Source: Perlabentimonas gracilis
Lineage (GTDB): Bacteria; Bacteroidota; Bacteroidia; Bacteroidales; Tenuifilaceae
NCBI RefSeq assembly: GCF_011174675.1
Contig: NZ_JAANIG010000001.1
Span: 1 to 64,000, forward strand
Length of the DNA stretch: 64,000 nucleotides
Reading direction: 5' to 3'
Shown here: positions 17,966-27,154 of the stretch, piece after piece
How positions within the stretch are numbered: the stretch's first letter is position 1
Layout of the letters: every line of letters begins with the position of its first letter
Position numbers and translations under genes: made by a program
Notes under the pieces: model-generated
The model's database searches: none
What the model saw: only the letters and a program-made list of their open reading frames with translations
What the model was told of the DNA's origin: nothing

Positions 17966-19054
17966 ATGAACGTGATTGAGGGAATTCTGCAAAAGGATGG
18001 TTTAGCTCGCCAAGATATTATTCTGCTGCTGCAAGCTAATGCCGATGAAAGGAATAAGCTTTACGCAAAGGCCGCAGAGGTGAAAGAGAAGTATGTTGGC
18101 CGCAAGGTTTATTTCCGTGGCCTTATCGAGATGTCGAACATATGCAGTAAGAACTGTTTTTACTGTGGTATAAGGGCGGGGAATTTCAATACTCACCGAT
18201 ATAACCTTTCCGATGATGAGGTGGTTGAGGCGGCAAGATACGCATGGGATAATAAGTATGCTAGCTTGGCAATTCAAACGGGCGAAGTGTCGAACCGGGC
18301 TTTTACCGAACGGATATCGAACCTTTTAAATCGCATACATAGCGAGACCAATGGTGAGCTGGGCATAACCCTCTCTATGGGAGAGCAAACCGAGGAAACT
18401 TATAAGAAATGGTTCGAGTGTGGTGCATCAAGGTATTTGTTGCGTATCGAGTCGACCAATAGAGATTTGTATGCCAAGCTTCATCCAAACAACAAGGCTC
18501 ACGATTTCGACAAAAGGGTTGAGTGCCTAAACGCCCTAAAGCGAGTTGGGTATCAGGTGGGAACAGGCGTTATGATTGGGCTACCGTTTCAAACCATCGA
18601 AAACCTTGCCGACGATTTGCTGTGGATACAGAAGATGGATATTGATATGGTGGGTATGGGGCCATACATTGAGCACCCCGATACTCCGCTATACAAGTTC
18701 AAGGACATGCTGCTGCCTATGGAGGAGCGTTTTAACCTTGCGCTTAAAATGATTGCTATTCTGAGAATACTGATGAAGGACATAAACATTGCAGCGCCCA
18801 CTGCCCTTCAGGCCATCGATAAGCTGGGCCGCGAGAAGGGTATTAAGGTGGGCGCCAACGTGGTGATGCCCAACATAACCCCAGGGCTATATCGCAACGA
18901 TTACAAGCTATACGACAATAAGCCATGCGTTGACGATGCCGTTGACGACTGTAAGAATTGCCTCGAAGCGCGTATTCAGCTAACTGGCGATACCATAGGC
19001 TATGGCGAACAGGGTAATTCCAAACATTACGCCAATAGGATGAGCAAAGGGTAG
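17966..19054 (+). CDS. hydE: [FeFe]-hydrogenase H-cluster radical SAM maturase HydE
   Basis: A 362-residue radical SAM protein with the cluster motif CxxxCxxC at C60, C64 and C67 ('NICSKNCFYCG'), followed by 'IRAGN'. The phrases 'YRLSDDEV'-like 'YNLSDDEVVEAARYAW', 'LSMGEQTEETYKKW' and 'GVMIGLPFQTIENLADDL' are typical of HydE and separate it from BioB. HydE takes part in building the diiron subcluster of [FeFe]-hydrogenase. HydF, HydG and the hydrogenase itself are not in the window. The gene stands alone between the divergent synthetase operon and the LiaF operon. PylB-like relatives are the main alternative. Confidence 0.88.
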   Translation: MNVIEGILQKDGLARQDIILLLQANADERNKLYAKAAEVKEKYVGRKVYFRGLIEMSNICSKNCFYCGIRAGNFNTHRYNLSDDEVVEAARYAWDNKYASLAIQTGEVSNRAFTERISNLLNRIHSETNGELGITLSMGEQTEETYKKWFECGASRYLLRIESTNRDLYAKLHPNNKAHDFDKRVECLNALKRVGYQVGTGVMIGLPFQTIENLADDLLWIQKMDIDMVGMGPYIEHPDTPLYKFKDMLLPMEERFNLALKMIAILRILMKDINIAAPTALQAIDKLGREKGIKVGANVVMPNITPGLYRNDYKLYDNKPCVDDAVDDCKNCLEARIQLTGDTIGYGEQGNSKHYANRMSKG

Positions 19055-19124
19055 TGTTACCCCAGTTCACCGACCTATTTCCCAGTTTTACCGATTTTCT
19101 ATTCCAAATACATTGTGGGTACGA

Positions 19125-19132
19125 TATCTTTG
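19125..19132 (+). promoter_or_regulatory. Candidate -7 box for the LiaF-LytS-LytR operon
   Basis: TATCTTTG, an exact TAnnTTTG, 27 bases before the ATG. No convincing -33 element is seen. Confidence 0.5.
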
Positions 19133-19159
19133 TTCCGTAAACATTAAAAATTAATAGCT

Positions 19160-19891
19160 ATGGAACGAATTGATCATCAAAAAAATCACTCACCCAATAA
19201 TGTACGCGTAATTATTGGTATTGTATTCCTTACCCTTGGGGCTTTGCTCTTTGCCGATAGGCTCGATATTATTCCCTTTGCATGGAATAAGTATATTTTC
19301 ACTTGGCAAAGTTTACTAATTGGCATAGGTCTAATTAGCTTGGCTAAGAATGAGTCTCGTGCCACTGGCATTGTGCTTATTTCCATTGGTGGCTTTTTCT
19401 TAACAGCTAAGATATTAGGTTTTCACTATCCCATTAGGTACTTCTTTTGGCCCACAGTATTTGTAGCCTTAGGTTTAATTATGATTTTCCAGAAGGGGGG
19501 GCATGTTCGCAACTCGAAGATGGGTTTCAGCAAGGGAACTACCGATATGGATATTATTGATGATGTAGCTATCTTTGGAGGTAGCGAGCAGAAGATCACC
19601 TCGAAGAATTTTAAGGGGGGTAAGGTTTCCAATATTTTTGGAGGAAGTACCTTCGATTTATCCGATGCCGAGCTAGCGCCAGGCCGTAATGTGCTCGATA
19701 TGTTTTGCCTCTTTGGTGGGTCAAAAATTATTGTACCCGCAGGTTGGCGTGTAAAGATTGAAGTAACCGCCATATTTGGTGGGTACAACGATAAGCGCCG
19801 TATGCCCCCCAAAACCGACGAGGTGGTTGAGCGTGAGTTGGTTCTCCGAGGTGTTGTGATTTTTGGAGGAGGCGAGATAAAGTCGTACTAA
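19160..19891 (+). CDS. LiaF-like cell-envelope-stress membrane protein
   Basis: A 243-residue protein. The N-terminal part has three to four closely spaced transmembrane helices (for example 'VIIGIVFLTLGALLFADRL'), as in the LiaF transmembrane domain. The C-terminal half has glycine-rich repeats 'AIFGGSEQKI', 'NIFGGSTFDL', 'CLFGGSKI' and 'AIFGGYNDK', the right-handed beta repeat of LiaF/DUF2154 proteins. In Firmicutes LiaF restrains a histidine kinase that senses envelope damage. Here it is the first gene of an operon with a LytS-type kinase (2 bases downstream) and a LytR regulator, so an analogous brake function is inferred. Confidence 0.75.
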   Translation: MERIDHQKNHSPNNVRVIIGIVFLTLGALLFADRLDIIPFAWNKYIFTWQSLLIGIGLISLAKNESRATGIVLISIGGFFLTAKILGFHYPIRYFFWPTVFVALGLIMIFQKGGHVRNSKMGFSKGTTDMDIIDDVAIFGGSEQKITSKNFKGGKVSNIFGGSTFDLSDAELAPGRNVLDMFCLFGGSKIIVPAGWRVKIEVTAIFGGYNDKRRMPPKTDEVVERELVLRGVVIFGGGEIKSY

Positions 19892-19893
19892 GC

Positions 19894-20943
19894 ATGATTC
19901 ACCCCATACTAGGAAACAGATTTGGTAAAATTGCCTTTGCAGCATGGTGGATAGTTGTAGCAGCTATCCACTCTGCTGTTTTGTATCTTTTTTATGGTGT
20001 CTCGCTGCTAAGTGCTAATATCGATAGCTTTGTATGGGTAGTGTTGTACGCGCTGCTGTCGCTAGGCCTATGGTTTTGGGTTCGCCTCAGCGATATCGAA
20101 ACGCAAAAGCCTTTTAGCGTTGCCCTTAACCATATAGGGGCTGCCGTTGTAAGTATTCTGCTCATCGTATCGTTGCATCGCTACATGTTAATCTTACTTT
20201 TCCCCGACGATAAGGATTACATCGCTTTCCTCGACTCGTCACTTCCGGGCAGGTCAATCGTGGGAATTTTCTTTTACATCCTTATAGCTCTTGTGTACTA
20301 CCTTATTATTTACATCAGCAATTTTAGGGAAAAGGTAACGCGCGAAGCCGAGCTGCAGGCTCTGGTTAAAGATGCTGAGCTAAGCTGGCTTAAGCTGCAG
20401 ATAAATCCCCACTTCTTATTCAATAGCTTAAATTCAATTAGCTCGTTAACCATGACCTCACCCGAAAAGGCACAGGATATGATAACAAGGCTGTCGGAGC
20501 TGCTGCGGTATTCGCTAAAACAGTCGCCTGGAAGTATGGTGAGCCTTAACGATGAGCTTGCGAATTGTAGGAAGTATTTAGAGATTGAGAAGGTGCGATT
20601 TGGTAGCCGGCTGAATTATAATATTGAATGTTGCGACGAGTGTTTTACCTTTCAGGTTCCCAGTATGATACTTCAGCCCCTTTTTGAGAACGCCATTAAG
20701 CATAGCGTAGCTCAATCGGCCGACGAGTCAATTGTTAATGCCAGCATTACTCGTAGCGAAGGCTACCTTTTTGTAGAGGTGTCGAACTCGCTACCCGAGC
20801 TTCCCACAAGCACTGCTGGAACAGGTGTGGGGCTCGAGAATATTCGTCGAAGGTTAAAACTTATATATGGCACCTCCGAGTTCCTTAAGGTAAGTAAACA
20901 CTCAAGTCGTTTTGTTGTAGTAATAACTATCCCAGTAAATTAG
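19894..20943 (+). CDS. LytS-family sensor histidine kinase
   Basis: A 349-residue protein. Four hydrophobic segments occupy residues about 10-145, followed by a short linker and the His_kinase domain with 'LQINPHFLFNSLNSISSL', whose histidine is the phosphorylation site. An HATPase follows with 'ILQPLFENAIKHS' and 'GTGVGLENIRRRL'. It starts 2 bases after the LiaF-like gene and ends 6 bases before the response regulator. The three are one transcription unit that most likely responds to cell-envelope state. Confidence 0.88.
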   Translation: MIHPILGNRFGKIAFAAWWIVVAAIHSAVLYLFYGVSLLSANIDSFVWVVLYALLSLGLWFWVRLSDIETQKPFSVALNHIGAAVVSILLIVSLHRYMLILLFPDDKDYIAFLDSSLPGRSIVGIFFYILIALVYYLIIYISNFREKVTREAELQALVKDAELSWLKLQINPHFLFNSLNSISSLTMTSPEKAQDMITRLSELLRYSLKQSPGSMVSLNDELANCRKYLEIEKVRFGSRLNYNIECCDECFTFQVPSMILQPLFENAIKHSVAQSADESIVNASITRSEGYLFVEVSNSLPELPTSTAGTGVGLENIRRRLKLIYGTSEFLKVSKHSSRFVVVITIPVN

Positions 20944-20949
20944 TGCGAT

Positions 20950-21690
20950 ATGCGAGTAGTTATAGTAGAGGATGAGCAGCCAGCAAGAGATCTTTTGATG
21001 AAGTATCTCGAGGTGGAAAAAGATGTGGAAGTAGTTGACCAGTGCGCCGATGGTTTCTCGGCTGCAGTAGCAATAAATAGAGAAAAGCCCGATTTGGTGT
21101 TGCTCGATATACAGCTGCCCAAGCTAAATGGGTTCGAGATGCTTGAGGTGCTCGACCATTCACCGCTCATTATTTTCACCACGGCTTACGACGAGTACGC
21201 CATAAAAGCCTTTGAGCAGAATGCGGTTGATTATCTTTTAAAGCCTTTCTCAAGGGATCGTTTCCAAGCTGCCCTTTGCAAGGCCAGAGAGAAGCTCGCC
21301 TCTGTAGGTTACGTTGCAGCCCCTGTAGATTCAATGGCTGAGGATTTATCTGCTTCAATACCCATTGCGCGTATTGTGGTTAAGGATTCAAAGGGAATTC
21401 ACATTGTTGCATCAAGCGATATCAGGTACTTTGAGGCCCAGGACGACTACGTAATGATTTACAGCCAGGATGGCAGGTTTATGAAGAAGCAAACCATGAA
21501 AAGCCTCGAACAGCGGTTGAACCCTAGGCAGTTCGTAAGGGTTCATCGTTCGTATATTGTAAATGTGAACGAGATAGTTAAGATTGAACCCTACGAGAAG
21601 GAGTCGTACTTGCTGCATCTAAAGGGAGGCGATAATGTAAAGGCAAGTGCCTCGGGATATCGATTGCTGAAGGAATGCCTGGAGTTTTAG
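20950..21690 (+). CDS. LytR/AlgR-family response regulator
   Basis: A 246-residue protein. The receiver domain has the acidic pair near residues 7-8 and phosphoacceptor D53 in 'LVLLDIQLP', with 'TTAYDEYAIKAF' and the conserved K-P in 'YLLKPFSRD'. The LytTR DNA-binding domain fills residues about 140-246 ('IRYFEAQDDYVMIYSQDG', 'FVRVHRSYIVNVNEI'). It is the cognate partner of the LytS kinase directly upstream. Target genes are not known; autoregulation of the operon is plausible. Confidence 0.9.
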   Translation: MRVVIVEDEQPARDLLMKYLEVEKDVEVVDQCADGFSAAVAINREKPDLVLLDIQLPKLNGFEMLEVLDHSPLIIFTTAYDEYAIKAFEQNAVDYLLKPFSRDRFQAALCKAREKLASVGYVAAPVDSMAEDLSASIPIARIVVKDSKGIHIVASSDIRYFEAQDDYVMIYSQDGRFMKKQTMKSLEQRLNPRQFVRVHRSYIVNVNEIVKIEPYEKESYLLHLKGGDNVKASASGYRLLKECLEF

Positions 21691-21925
21691 GCTAGGCAGA
21701 TATTTCACAGCCTCCTCGCTTCTAGGTAGTTTAAACTTTATCGGTTGGGAGTTGTTTTTACCACAAGGTTATTTTGGTGCGTTTCGCTATACCTCAATGA
21801 TTTTAGCTTTTTTTCACAACCCCTTGTGGAATTTTGATCTAGAGATAAATCGGCGTGGTATTTTTTTTGTAAAAGATTCAAATTACTCTACCTTGGGCAA
21901 GTTTTTGTATTTAATACCGAAAGCT

Positions 21926-24900
21926 ATGATGAGGGGTCTTTTAAAGGTGTTTAAATCATTAGTTATTAGTCTGCTTTTGTTAAGCGCTTTGCATTCGCAT
22001 GCACAATATTTCGGGCGTAACAGGCCAATATATAAAACTTTCAACTTTAAGGTTTACGAGTCGCCAAATTTTGAGATATACCACTACTTCGAGAACGATT
22101 CAGTGGTGGAGCGCTTGGCTCAGGCATCGGAGCAATGGTATGCCATGCATGCACAGGTTTTTCGCGATACTATTGCCGATAGAAATCCCATAATATTTTA
22201 TGCAAATCACCCCGATTTTCAACAGACCACAGCCATTTTTGGTACTGTAGGAGTTGGAACAGGAGGTGTTACCGAGGCGCTTAAGAATAGGGTGGTGATG
22301 CCTGTGACCGAAACCTGGGCGCAAACCGATCACGTGCTAGGCCATGAATTGGTGCACGCATTTCAGTTCAATGCAATTCTGTCGCGCGACTCCACAAGTC
22401 TTAACTCGCTTAACAATCTACCCCTTTGGATGGTAGAAGGGATGGCCGAGTACCTTTCCATTGGTAGTGTCGATCCGCATACCGCCATGTGGATGCGCGA
22501 TGCCGTGCTAAACGACGACTTCCCCATGCTGGAGCAAATGTCGCGCGAATCGAAGTATTTTCCTTACCGTTATGGCCATGCATTTTGGGCTTTTGTTGGT
22601 CGTACCTTTGGCGATAGCCTTATTGCTCCCATCTTTATGGAAACAGCTAAGCGTGGCTACGACATTGCCCTGAAGCGTTACCTGGGGCTTAACGAAAAGG
22701 AGTTCTCGGAAATATGGCGAAGGACTACCATTGAGCACTTCAAGATGACCATGAAGGACACCGTGGACAGCCCTGCTGGCACTAAGATTATTCATGAGGA
22801 GAACGCTGGTCATATCAACATATCTCCTGCTATTAGCCCCAATGGTAAGTATGTTGCATTCTACTCAGAGAAAAGCCTGTTCTCAATAGACTTGTTTTTA
22901 GCCGAGACCGAGACGGGAAAGATAGTTCACAAACTCTCATCAACAGTGCATCGAAACGAGATTGATGCCTTGAATTTTATTGAGTCGGCAGGGGCTTGGT
23001 CGCCCGACAGCAAGCAGTTTGCCTTTGTGGCTTTTAGCAAGGGCCGAAATAGGCTGCTGGTGGTAGATGTTGAGCGACGGCGAATGGTCCGTGAGATTGA
23101 AATCCCCAATGTGCCCTCGTTTAACTATCCCGTTTGGTCGCCAAGTGGCGAAAGCATTGTTGTTTCGGGGCTGGTTGATGGTAGAAACGATTTACACGAA
23201 TATAACCTGAACACAGGAGTAGTTACTCAGCTAACCAACGATATTTGGGCCAATGTGCACCCAAACTGGTCGCCCGATGGGAAAACTATCGTGTTTGTAA
23301 CCGATAGGCCATCGCAGCAGGATCTATACGCTAAGCGTATGCCCGGTTACTACTTGGCTACCCTCGATTTGGAGACAAAAAATATTACAACCCACCACTT
23401 CTTTCCGGGCGCATCTAACTTAAACCCTGTGTTTGCACCCAATGGCGAGGATATCTATTTCCTTTCAAATAGGGACGGATTCCGCAATCTATACACGTAC
23501 AACCTGAGAACTGGTGAAATTTTTCAGAAAACCAGAATTTTAACCGGAATTTCAGGGATGACCCAACTTGCACCCGCCTTTAGCGTTTCATCAGAGACAG
23601 GGCTTATTGCCTACTCATACTACTTTAAAAGTAACTACACAATTTTTACAGCAACGCCCGAGGATTTGTTAAGCATTGAGGTTTTTCCGCTGATGGTCGA
23701 TCAGAGTGCAGCAACTCTGCCGCCATACAATCGGGCAGTATCGGGCATTATCGATAGGAACATTGCCAAACGAATGGGGCAACCCGAAACACCAATTGAC
23801 TCTTTTAAAACAGTAGCATATAAGCCAAAGTTTAAGCTCGACTATATTGCCAACTCGGGTGTTGGGGTGTCAACTAGCCAAATGGGAACTGGAATGGCCG
23901 GAGGGGTTGAGATGATTTTTAGCGATATTGTGGGCGCTAACCTTTTGCACGTTGGCCTAGCCCTAAATGGTGAGATTTACGACTTTGGAGGACAGTTTAC
24001 CTACATCAACCAAAAGAACAGGGTCACATGGGGCGCAACCGTGTCGCACATTCCCTACTCGTATGCATACTACGGACGAAGCGCTGGTTGGCTAACCGAT
24101 GGCGACAACTCCTACTTCCTCGATACCATATCGTTATACCATTACCGGATATTTGAGACCATGATTGGGGGTATGGCCCAGCTACCCGTTTCGCGTACCC
24201 GTAGGATTGAGGCTGGTGGATTTCTTAACTGGTACAACTATAGGGTAGATGTACACTCACATCTATATGTCGATGGCTGGTACCAGGGGTACACCCGATA
24301 TAAGGGCGAAGCCCCCGATGGTTACGCGTTGCAGAGGCTTAATGCTGCATACGTAGTCGATAACTCATCGTTTGGCATTGCCTCGCCTATGGATGGCTCC
24401 CGACAGCGATTCCAAATTGATAAGGTGTTTGGGTATGTAGATTACTGGGGTACGCTGGCCGATTTTAGGCAGTACTTTTTCCTCAAACCATTTAGCTTTG
24501 CGTTTAAAGGTTATTACTATGGACGCCATGGCAACGATTTGGATAGGATATACCCGTTGTACTTAGGGTACCCATGGATAATTAGGGGGTACGACAACTC
24601 AGCATTTAACAATCAGATTTTAAGTGGCTCGTCCATTGCAATGGGCCCCGATAAGCTCATGGGCGACCATTTGGCCACACTTAATTTCGAGATCCGAATG
24701 CCATTTACTGGGCCAGAAAGGCTCACTCCAATCAAATCGAAATTTTTGTACTCGGAGCTGGCGCTCTTTGCCGATGCCGGCTTGGCTTGGTTCGATAGAG
24801 AAACCGTTCACTTTAAATGGAAACCTGAAAATATCAATGAGCGGATACCCGTGGTGAGCGCAGGTGTTAGCCTTAGGGTAAATCTTTTTGGTATGATGAT

Positions 24901-24985
24901 TTTAGAGCCTTTCTATGCAGTACCCTTCCAGTTAGGTGGGTTTAAGGCTGCAACCTTTGGCTTGAACTTTACTCCGGGATGGTAG
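21926..24985 (+). CDS. Secreted zinc metalloprotease-like protein with WD40-like propeller and outer-membrane barrel-like C-terminus
   Basis: The frame is open from 21752, but the ATG at 21926 (or 21929) begins a signal peptide (MMRGLLKVFKSLVISLLLLS), so about 1019 residues are expected. After the signal comes a peptidase-MA-like region with 'HVLGHELVHAFQFN', an HExxH-type zinc site, and 'WMVEGMAEYLSIG' supplying the downstream glutamate. Then PD40/TolB-like repeats follow ('PAISPNGKYVAFYS', 'WSPDSKQFAF', 'PNWSPDGKTIVFVTDR'). The last third is rich in aromatic alternating strands, has 'PWIIRGYDNSAF' and ends in 'FGLNFTPGW', resembling a surface-antigen (Omp85-like) barrel. It may be a cell-surface protease anchored by its own barrel. 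The barrel is inferred from composition. Confidence 0.75.
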   Translation: MMRGLLKVFKSLVISLLLLSALHSHAQYFGRNRPIYKTFNFKVYESPNFEIYHYFENDSVVERLAQASEQWYAMHAQVFRDTIADRNPIIFYANHPDFQQTTAIFGTVGVGTGGVTEALKNRVVMPVTETWAQTDHVLGHELVHAFQFNAILSRDSTSLNSLNNLPLWMVEGMAEYLSIGSVDPHTAMWMRDAVLNDDFPMLEQMSRESKYFPYRYGHAFWAFVGRTFGDSLIAPIFMETAKRGYDIALKRYLGLNEKEFSEIWRRTTIEHFKMTMKDTVDSPAGTKIIHEENAGHINISPAISPNGKYVAFYSEKSLFSIDLFLAETETGKIVHKLSSTVHRNEIDALNFIESAGAWSPDSKQFAFVAFSKGRNRLLVVDVERRRMVREIEIPNVPSFNYPVWSPSGESIVVSGLVDGRNDLHEYNLNTGVVTQLTNDIWANVHPNWSPDGKTIVFVTDRPSQQDLYAKRMPGYYLATLDLETKNITTHHFFPGASNLNPVFAPNGEDIYFLSNRDGFRNLYTYNLRTGEIFQKTRILTGISGMTQLAPAFSVSSETGLIAYSYYFKSNYTIFTATPEDLLSIEVFPLMVDQSAATLPPYNRAVSGIIDRNIAKRMGQPETPIDSFKTVAYKPKFKLDYIANSGVGVSTSQMGTGMAGGVEMIFSDIVGANLLHVGLALNGEIYDFGGQFTYINQKNRVTWGATVSHIPYSYAYYGRSAGWLTDGDNSYFLDTISLYHYRIFETMIGGMAQLPVSRTRRIEAGGFLNWYNYRVDVHSHLYVDGWYQGYTRYKGEAPDGYALQRLNAAYVVDNSSFGIASPMDGSRQRFQIDKVFGYVDYWGTLADFRQYFFLKPFSFAFKGYYYGRHGNDLDRIYPLYLGYPWIIRGYDNSAFNNQILSGSSIAMGPDKLMGDHLATLNFEIRMPFTGPERLTPIKSKFLYSELALFADAGLAWFDRETVHFKWKPENINERIPVVSAGVSLRVNLFGMMILEPFYAVPFQLGGFKAATFGLNFTPGW

Positions 24986-25016
24986 GGGGTTAATGCTTAA
25001 ATTAAATGATACAAAA

Positions 25017-25041
25017 AAGAGTAGCCAACCGGCTACTCTTT
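25017..25041. terminator. Bidirectional terminator
   Basis: Perfect 10-bp stem AAGAGTAGCC/GGCTACTCTT with an AACC loop, flanked by A and T runs, between convergent genes. Confidence 0.88.
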
Positions 25042-25065
25042 TATTTGTATGCGTTACATGCTTGT

Positions 25066-25485
25066 TTATAGCTCTTTGTAGTCAATGCAGTCCACAACGT
25101 ATGCAATCTCTGGAACCTCGTTCCCTTCGTCAATTTCGCAATCGGCTACATGGGCACCCGATACTTTGCGAACAACCCCAACAACCTCAACCTTTTTCCC
25201 CTTGAGCGAAGATACAAAGTTGGGCGAATTTTCGGTTCCGTCAATCTTAAGGGTTTTACCCTCTACATTCCCAAATACAGTTAGCCTTTTCCCGCCGTGC
25301 ATGCACGAGTGGTCAACTGTTGCCTCAAAGCGAACTGTCTGTCCAACAAGTGCCGACGCATCATTTATTAGGGAATCAACCGATACCTCAATTACCTTCT
25401 CACTTTGCGTAGAAGAACCACCCCCACACGATGTAGCTGCAGCAAAACCTACTGCAACAGCCAGTAGTAAAATAATCCTTTTCAT
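25066..25485 (-). CDS. OB-fold-like lipoprotein
   Basis: A 139-residue protein with a lipoprotein signal (MKRIILLLAVAVGFAAATSC, lipobox ending at the cysteine) and a Gly/Ser linker. The mature part has beta strands 'GQTVRFEATVDH' and 'KGKKVEVVGVVRKVSG', the pattern of a small OB-fold domain, with cysteines in 'HSCMHGG' and 'DCEIDEG'. It is expected in the periplasm or on the inner face of the outer membrane. It is transcribed after the UbiA gene (21 bases apart). Ligand unknown. Confidence 0.65.
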   Translation of the reverse strand: MKRIILLLAVAVGFAAATSCGGGSSTQSEKVIEVSVDSLINDASALVGQTVRFEATVDHSCMHGGKRLTVFGNVEGKTLKIDGTENSPNFVSSLKGKKVEVVGVVRKVSGAHVADCEIDEGNEVPEIAYVVDCIDYKEL

Positions 25486-25506
25486 AGTTTACAAATTTAT
25501 AGTTAT

Positions 25507-26379
25507 TTAAAAGTAGTAGCTAGTAATGTTGAATGCAGCGAAAAGCAGGCTTGCTAACCCGTTTAGTGTGGCATAAGCAAAGTTTACACTTTTTGCACTG
25601 GAGGGTTTTATTATTAGCTGCTGTGTTATTAAAAGTGAAATGAAAGCAATAGCGCCAGCCCAGTAAAAAATACCCGAGTCTAAAATGTATCCAACCTTAA
25701 GCACTAGCAGCAAAACGGCAATGTGAAGCACTATGGAAATTACTCTTGATTTTCTCTTGCCAAAAACAGCGGGTACTGTTTTAATTGACTCCTCCTTGTC
25801 AAATGCCTCATCCTGAATAGAGTAAAGGATGTCGAATCCGCCAACCCATAGGAATACGATTAAGCTGAAGAGTAACGGTACAACATGCCATTGGCCTGTT
25901 ACGGCCAGGTAGGCACCAATGGGAGCCAACGACAATCCTAAGCCTAGCACAAAATGACATAGCACGGTGAATCGCTTGGTGTAGCTGTAACCCAGTAGAA
26001 CTATCAGTACAATGGGCGAGAGGTAAAACACCATCTTGTTAATGAAAAATGTAGTTACAATAAAAAGCAACGCATTAATCATTGAGAAGATGAATGCATC
26101 GCGGGGATGTATCTTCCCCGATGGGATCTCTCTGTTCGAATTCCGCGGGTTTCGCTTATCGATAAACCGATCGGTTACCCTGTTGAAGCTTACCGCTGCG
26201 TTACGTGCAAAAATCATGCACAGGATCACTTTAACGAACACAACCCAGCTAAAGGTGTGGTCGGTTAGGTATATCGAAAGGAAGAAACCAATAATGGCAA
26301 AGGGAAGCGCAAAAATTGTATGGCTAAACTTTACTAGTGAAAGGTAATCCTTAAAGGCAACTTTTTTATGCTTATTCAT
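25507..26379 (-). CDS. UbiA-family polyprenyltransferase
   Basis: A 290-residue integral membrane protein with about eight hydrophobic helices. The two Asp-rich prenyl-diphosphate motifs are visible: 'NRVTDRFIDKRNPRN' and 'DILYSIQDEAFDK'. It belongs to the 4-hydroxybenzoate polyprenyltransferase-like group that in Bacteroidota is linked to menaquinone synthesis (putative MqnP). No other quinone genes are in the window, so the substrate remains open. It shares its strand with the downstream lipoprotein gene. Confidence 0.85.
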   Translation of the reverse strand: MNKHKKVAFKDYLSLVKFSHTIFALPFAIIGFFLSIYLTDHTFSWVVFVKVILCMIFARNAAVSFNRVTDRFIDKRNPRNSNREIPSGKIHPRDAFIFSMINALLFIVTTFFINKMVFYLSPIVLIVLLGYSYTKRFTVLCHFVLGLGLSLAPIGAYLAVTGQWHVVPLLFSLIVFLWVGGFDILYSIQDEAFDKEESIKTVPAVFGKRKSRVISIVLHIAVLLLVLKVGYILDSGIFYWAGAIAFISLLITQQLIIKPSSAKSVNFAYATLNGLASLLFAAFNITSYYF

Positions 26380-26510
26380 TTTGTATGGGCAAAGGCCTAT
26401 TAGGGTTTATGAGATACAAGTACTGGCAAAAATAGCAGAGTTACCCCATATAACCAAAATTTCTTCGGGTTATCAAAGCGTTTTCCTGCATTTTGTCTTT
26501 CCTTGTATTG

Positions 26511-27140
26511 CTATGGAATCCTCATGAACTTATGGGCCTGTAGTGAGACCTGCCACTTGGGGTTTGCCATTGCATAGTCAACAATGGTGGGGATTATGTC
26601 GGAGTATACACTCCATTCGGGCTGTAGGTACAGCTTGCATGTCGATTTTACCTTGCGTGCATTTTCCTCGGCCCACTCTATGTCCTTTTTGCTAGAAACG
26701 ATAACCTTAAGTTCGTCGGCTTTCATGTGTATACCGTTAACAGGTGGTTGCTGTGGCTTTGGCGATAGGCAAATCCAGTCCCACTGTCCGCTAAGGTTGT
26801 GAGCACCTGATGTTTCTACGTGGGTCTGAAATCCTTTGTCCTTAAGCGTTTGGCAAAGGTAATCGAGAGGGTAAAGGCTGGGTTCTCCTCCGGTAACCAC
26901 AACTACTTTAGCAGGGTTCTGCATGGCGTTTGCAACTATCTCTTCAACGGCAATGGGTGGGAATGTTTTGGCATTCCAAGTAAACTTGGCATCGCACCAG
27001 CTGCATCCCACATCGCACCCTCCAATTCTAATAAAGTATGCTGCTTTGCCAGTATGGTGGCCTTCGCCCTGTAATGTGTAAAATTCCTCCACTAGAGGAA
27101 GGAGTTTGCCGTTCTGCAGTATATTTAAATCAACTTGCAC
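26511..27140 (-). CDS. queE: 7-carboxy-7-deazaguanine synthase
   Basis: A 209-residue radical SAM protein. The cluster motif is C42-x3-C46-x2-C49 in 'GGCDVGCSWCD', preceded by 'FYTLQGEGHHTGKAAYFIR', the typical QueE N-terminus. 'VVVTGGEPSLYP' and 'HVETSGAH' follow in order. The enzyme converts 6-carboxytetrahydropterin to the 7-deazaguanine base on the queuosine pathway. The gene is 14 bases downstream of the 5'-nucleotidase gene in the same direction. Other queuosine genes are not here. Confidence 0.9.
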   Translation of the reverse strand: MQVDLNILQNGKLLPLVEEFYTLQGEGHHTGKAAYFIRIGGCDVGCSWCDAKFTWNAKTFPPIAVEEIVANAMQNPAKVVVVTGGEPSLYPLDYLCQTLKDKGFQTHVETSGAHNLSGQWDWICLSPKPQQPPVNGIHMKADELKVIVSSKKDIEWAEENARKVKSTCKLYLQPEWSVYSDIIPTIVDYAMANPKWQVSLQAHKFMRIP

Positions 27141-27154
27141 TTTTCAAATAAATT

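Noticed and set aside
21752-21925. N-terminal extension of the metalloprotease-like protein
   Set aside because: The signal peptide begins at 21926, and the preceding codons look like untranslated promoter sequence.
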